A stretch of DNA of 5,489 nt from Pseudomonadota bacterium (lineage in GTDB: Bacteria; Pseudomonadota; Alphaproteobacteria; Rhizobiales; Xanthobacteraceae), in the NCBI GenBank assembly GCA_023417665.1, contig JAEZFA010000269.1:1-5489 (forward strand). Reading direction: 5' to 3'. This document shows positions 4,902 to 5,489 of this stretch, one piece after another (positions within the stretch are counted from its first letter, which is position 1; each line of letters begins with the position of its first letter). The notes under the pieces were generated by a model. That model worked only from the letters and a program-made list of their open reading frames with translations. It had not been told where the DNA came from and did not search any database. A program made the position numbers and the translations under genes.

Positions 4902-5489
4902 ATGTTTTTCCGGATTCTGACGTGGTTGGTCGCCGGCGCAAGTGCGGCAATCACGCTCGTAACGATCGCGGGCCTGCTGGCGCCGCTCGATCCGCGCTTC
5001 GAGATCGTGAACCACTTCCGGCCGTTTCTGTTCGCCGCGATGCTCGGGGCTTTCGTGATCGCCCTGTTCCTGCGCCGCCGCGCGATCCTGCTCGGGACGG
5101 CCCTTCCGCTGTCGCTCCTTTCCGCGCTGATGCTTGCGCCGCTGCTGTTCACGTCTCCGTCCGCGCAAGGCGAGCGGCCGAACCTGCGCGTCGTCTCGCT
5201 CAATCTGTGGGTGAACAACCGCACGCCGGAACTAACCGCCTTCTTTCTGCGGACTAGCCGTGCCGACGTGATCGTGCTGCAGGAAGTCGCCTGCGCGCCG
5301 AGCGATCCGCTGTTCCTCGCACTGCGCGCCGAGTATCCGCACCAGTATCGTGCAAGCGAGCGCTGCTTCGGGCAGGCGATCCTCTCCAGGCATCCGATCG
5401 TCACCACCGGGCGGCAGGACTACAAGCATCGCCAGCCGATCTGGATCTGGGCCGAGATCGCGGTTGCCGGCCGCACGCTGCGCGTGACC
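4902..5489 (+). CDS. Membrane-anchored endonuclease/exonuclease/phosphatase (EEP) family protein, partial
   Basis: From the ATG at 4902 an open frame of 196 codons runs off the right edge. The N-terminal part has about three hydrophobic helices (near 6-28, 41-58 and 61-84) separated by a basic RRR turn. An EEP hydrolase domain then begins at NLRVVSLNLWVNN (94-106). Asn101 and Glu128 (in ADVIVLQEV, 121-129) are the first two metal-binding positions of this DNase I-like fold, and GQAILSRHPI (157-166) is the next conserved block. The later GDFN and terminal histidine motifs would lie outside the window. EEP proteins hydrolyse phosphodiester bonds in nucleic acids, lipids or inositol phosphates, and the substrate here cannot be told. 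The start is uncertain: the Shine-Dalgarno before the ATG is poor, and an in-frame GTG at 4851 would add 17 residues and nearly abut the BKACE start. The gene is transcribed divergently from BKACE. Confidence 0.88.
   Translation, partial: MFFRILTWLVAGASAAITLVTIAGLLAPLDPRFEIVNHFRPFLFAAMLGAFVIALFLRRRAILLGTALPLSLLSALMLAPLLFTSPSAQGERPNLRVVSLNLWVNNRTPELTAFFLRTSRADVIVLQEVACAPSDPLFLALRAEYPHQYRASERCFGQAILSRHPIVTTGRQDYKHRQPIWIWAEIAVAGRTLRVT

Noticed and set aside
3893..5257. 454-codon open frame on the plus strand spanning the BKACE gene and the start of the EEP gene
   Set aside because: It lies opposite BKACE and out of frame with the EEP gene, both of which have family motifs. Its composition is that of an antisense shadow.

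Overview
The window looks like chromosomal DNA from a GC-rich alphaproteobacterium, most likely Hyphomicrobiales (Rhizobiales). The evidence is the three-gene split form of proton-translocating transhydrogenase (pntA1-pntA2-pntB), a tiny aa3-type cytochrome oxidase subunit IV-like gene directly ahead of it, and strong GC preference at third codon positions. I see no tRNA, rRNA, CRISPR array, insertion sequence or phage gene. Coding density is very high.

Layout. Six genes lie head to tail on the minus strand, so they are transcribed from right to left. First is a BKACE/DUF849-type beta-keto acid cleavage enzyme (4846-3932). It overlaps by 8 nt an ABC1/UbiB-family atypical kinase-like protein (3939-2551, probable TTG start). 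After a 77-nt gap containing an imperfect hairpin come a 50-residue aa3-type oxidase subunit IV-like membrane protein (2473-2321), pntA1 (2302-1181), pntA2 (1176-787) and pntB (779 to the left edge, cut after residue 259). A seventh gene diverges on the plus strand from about 4902 to the right edge. It is a membrane-anchored endonuclease/exonuclease/phosphatase (EEP) family protein, also cut off. The 55 bp between the divergent genes holds a 31-bp imperfect dyad.

How the genes work together. The three pnt genes encode one inner-membrane complex that uses the proton-motive force to move hydride from NADH to NADP+, supplying NADPH. The oxidase subunit IV-like peptide is a respiratory-chain component and probably shares their transcript. 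The ABC1 protein belongs to the family that supports ubiquinone synthesis or quinone/lipid homeostasis, so four or five neighbouring genes touch on membrane redox chemistry. The BKACE enzyme is a catabolic acyl-cleavage enzyme whose substrate cannot be read from the sequence.

Most of this is ordinary conserved gene content, and I do not see an evidently new biological system. The points worth a second look are residue changes at family-signature positions in the BKACE and ABC1 proteins, the probable TTG start with translational coupling, two dyad-symmetric intergenic elements, and a perfect 15-bp in-frame tandem repeat inside pntB.
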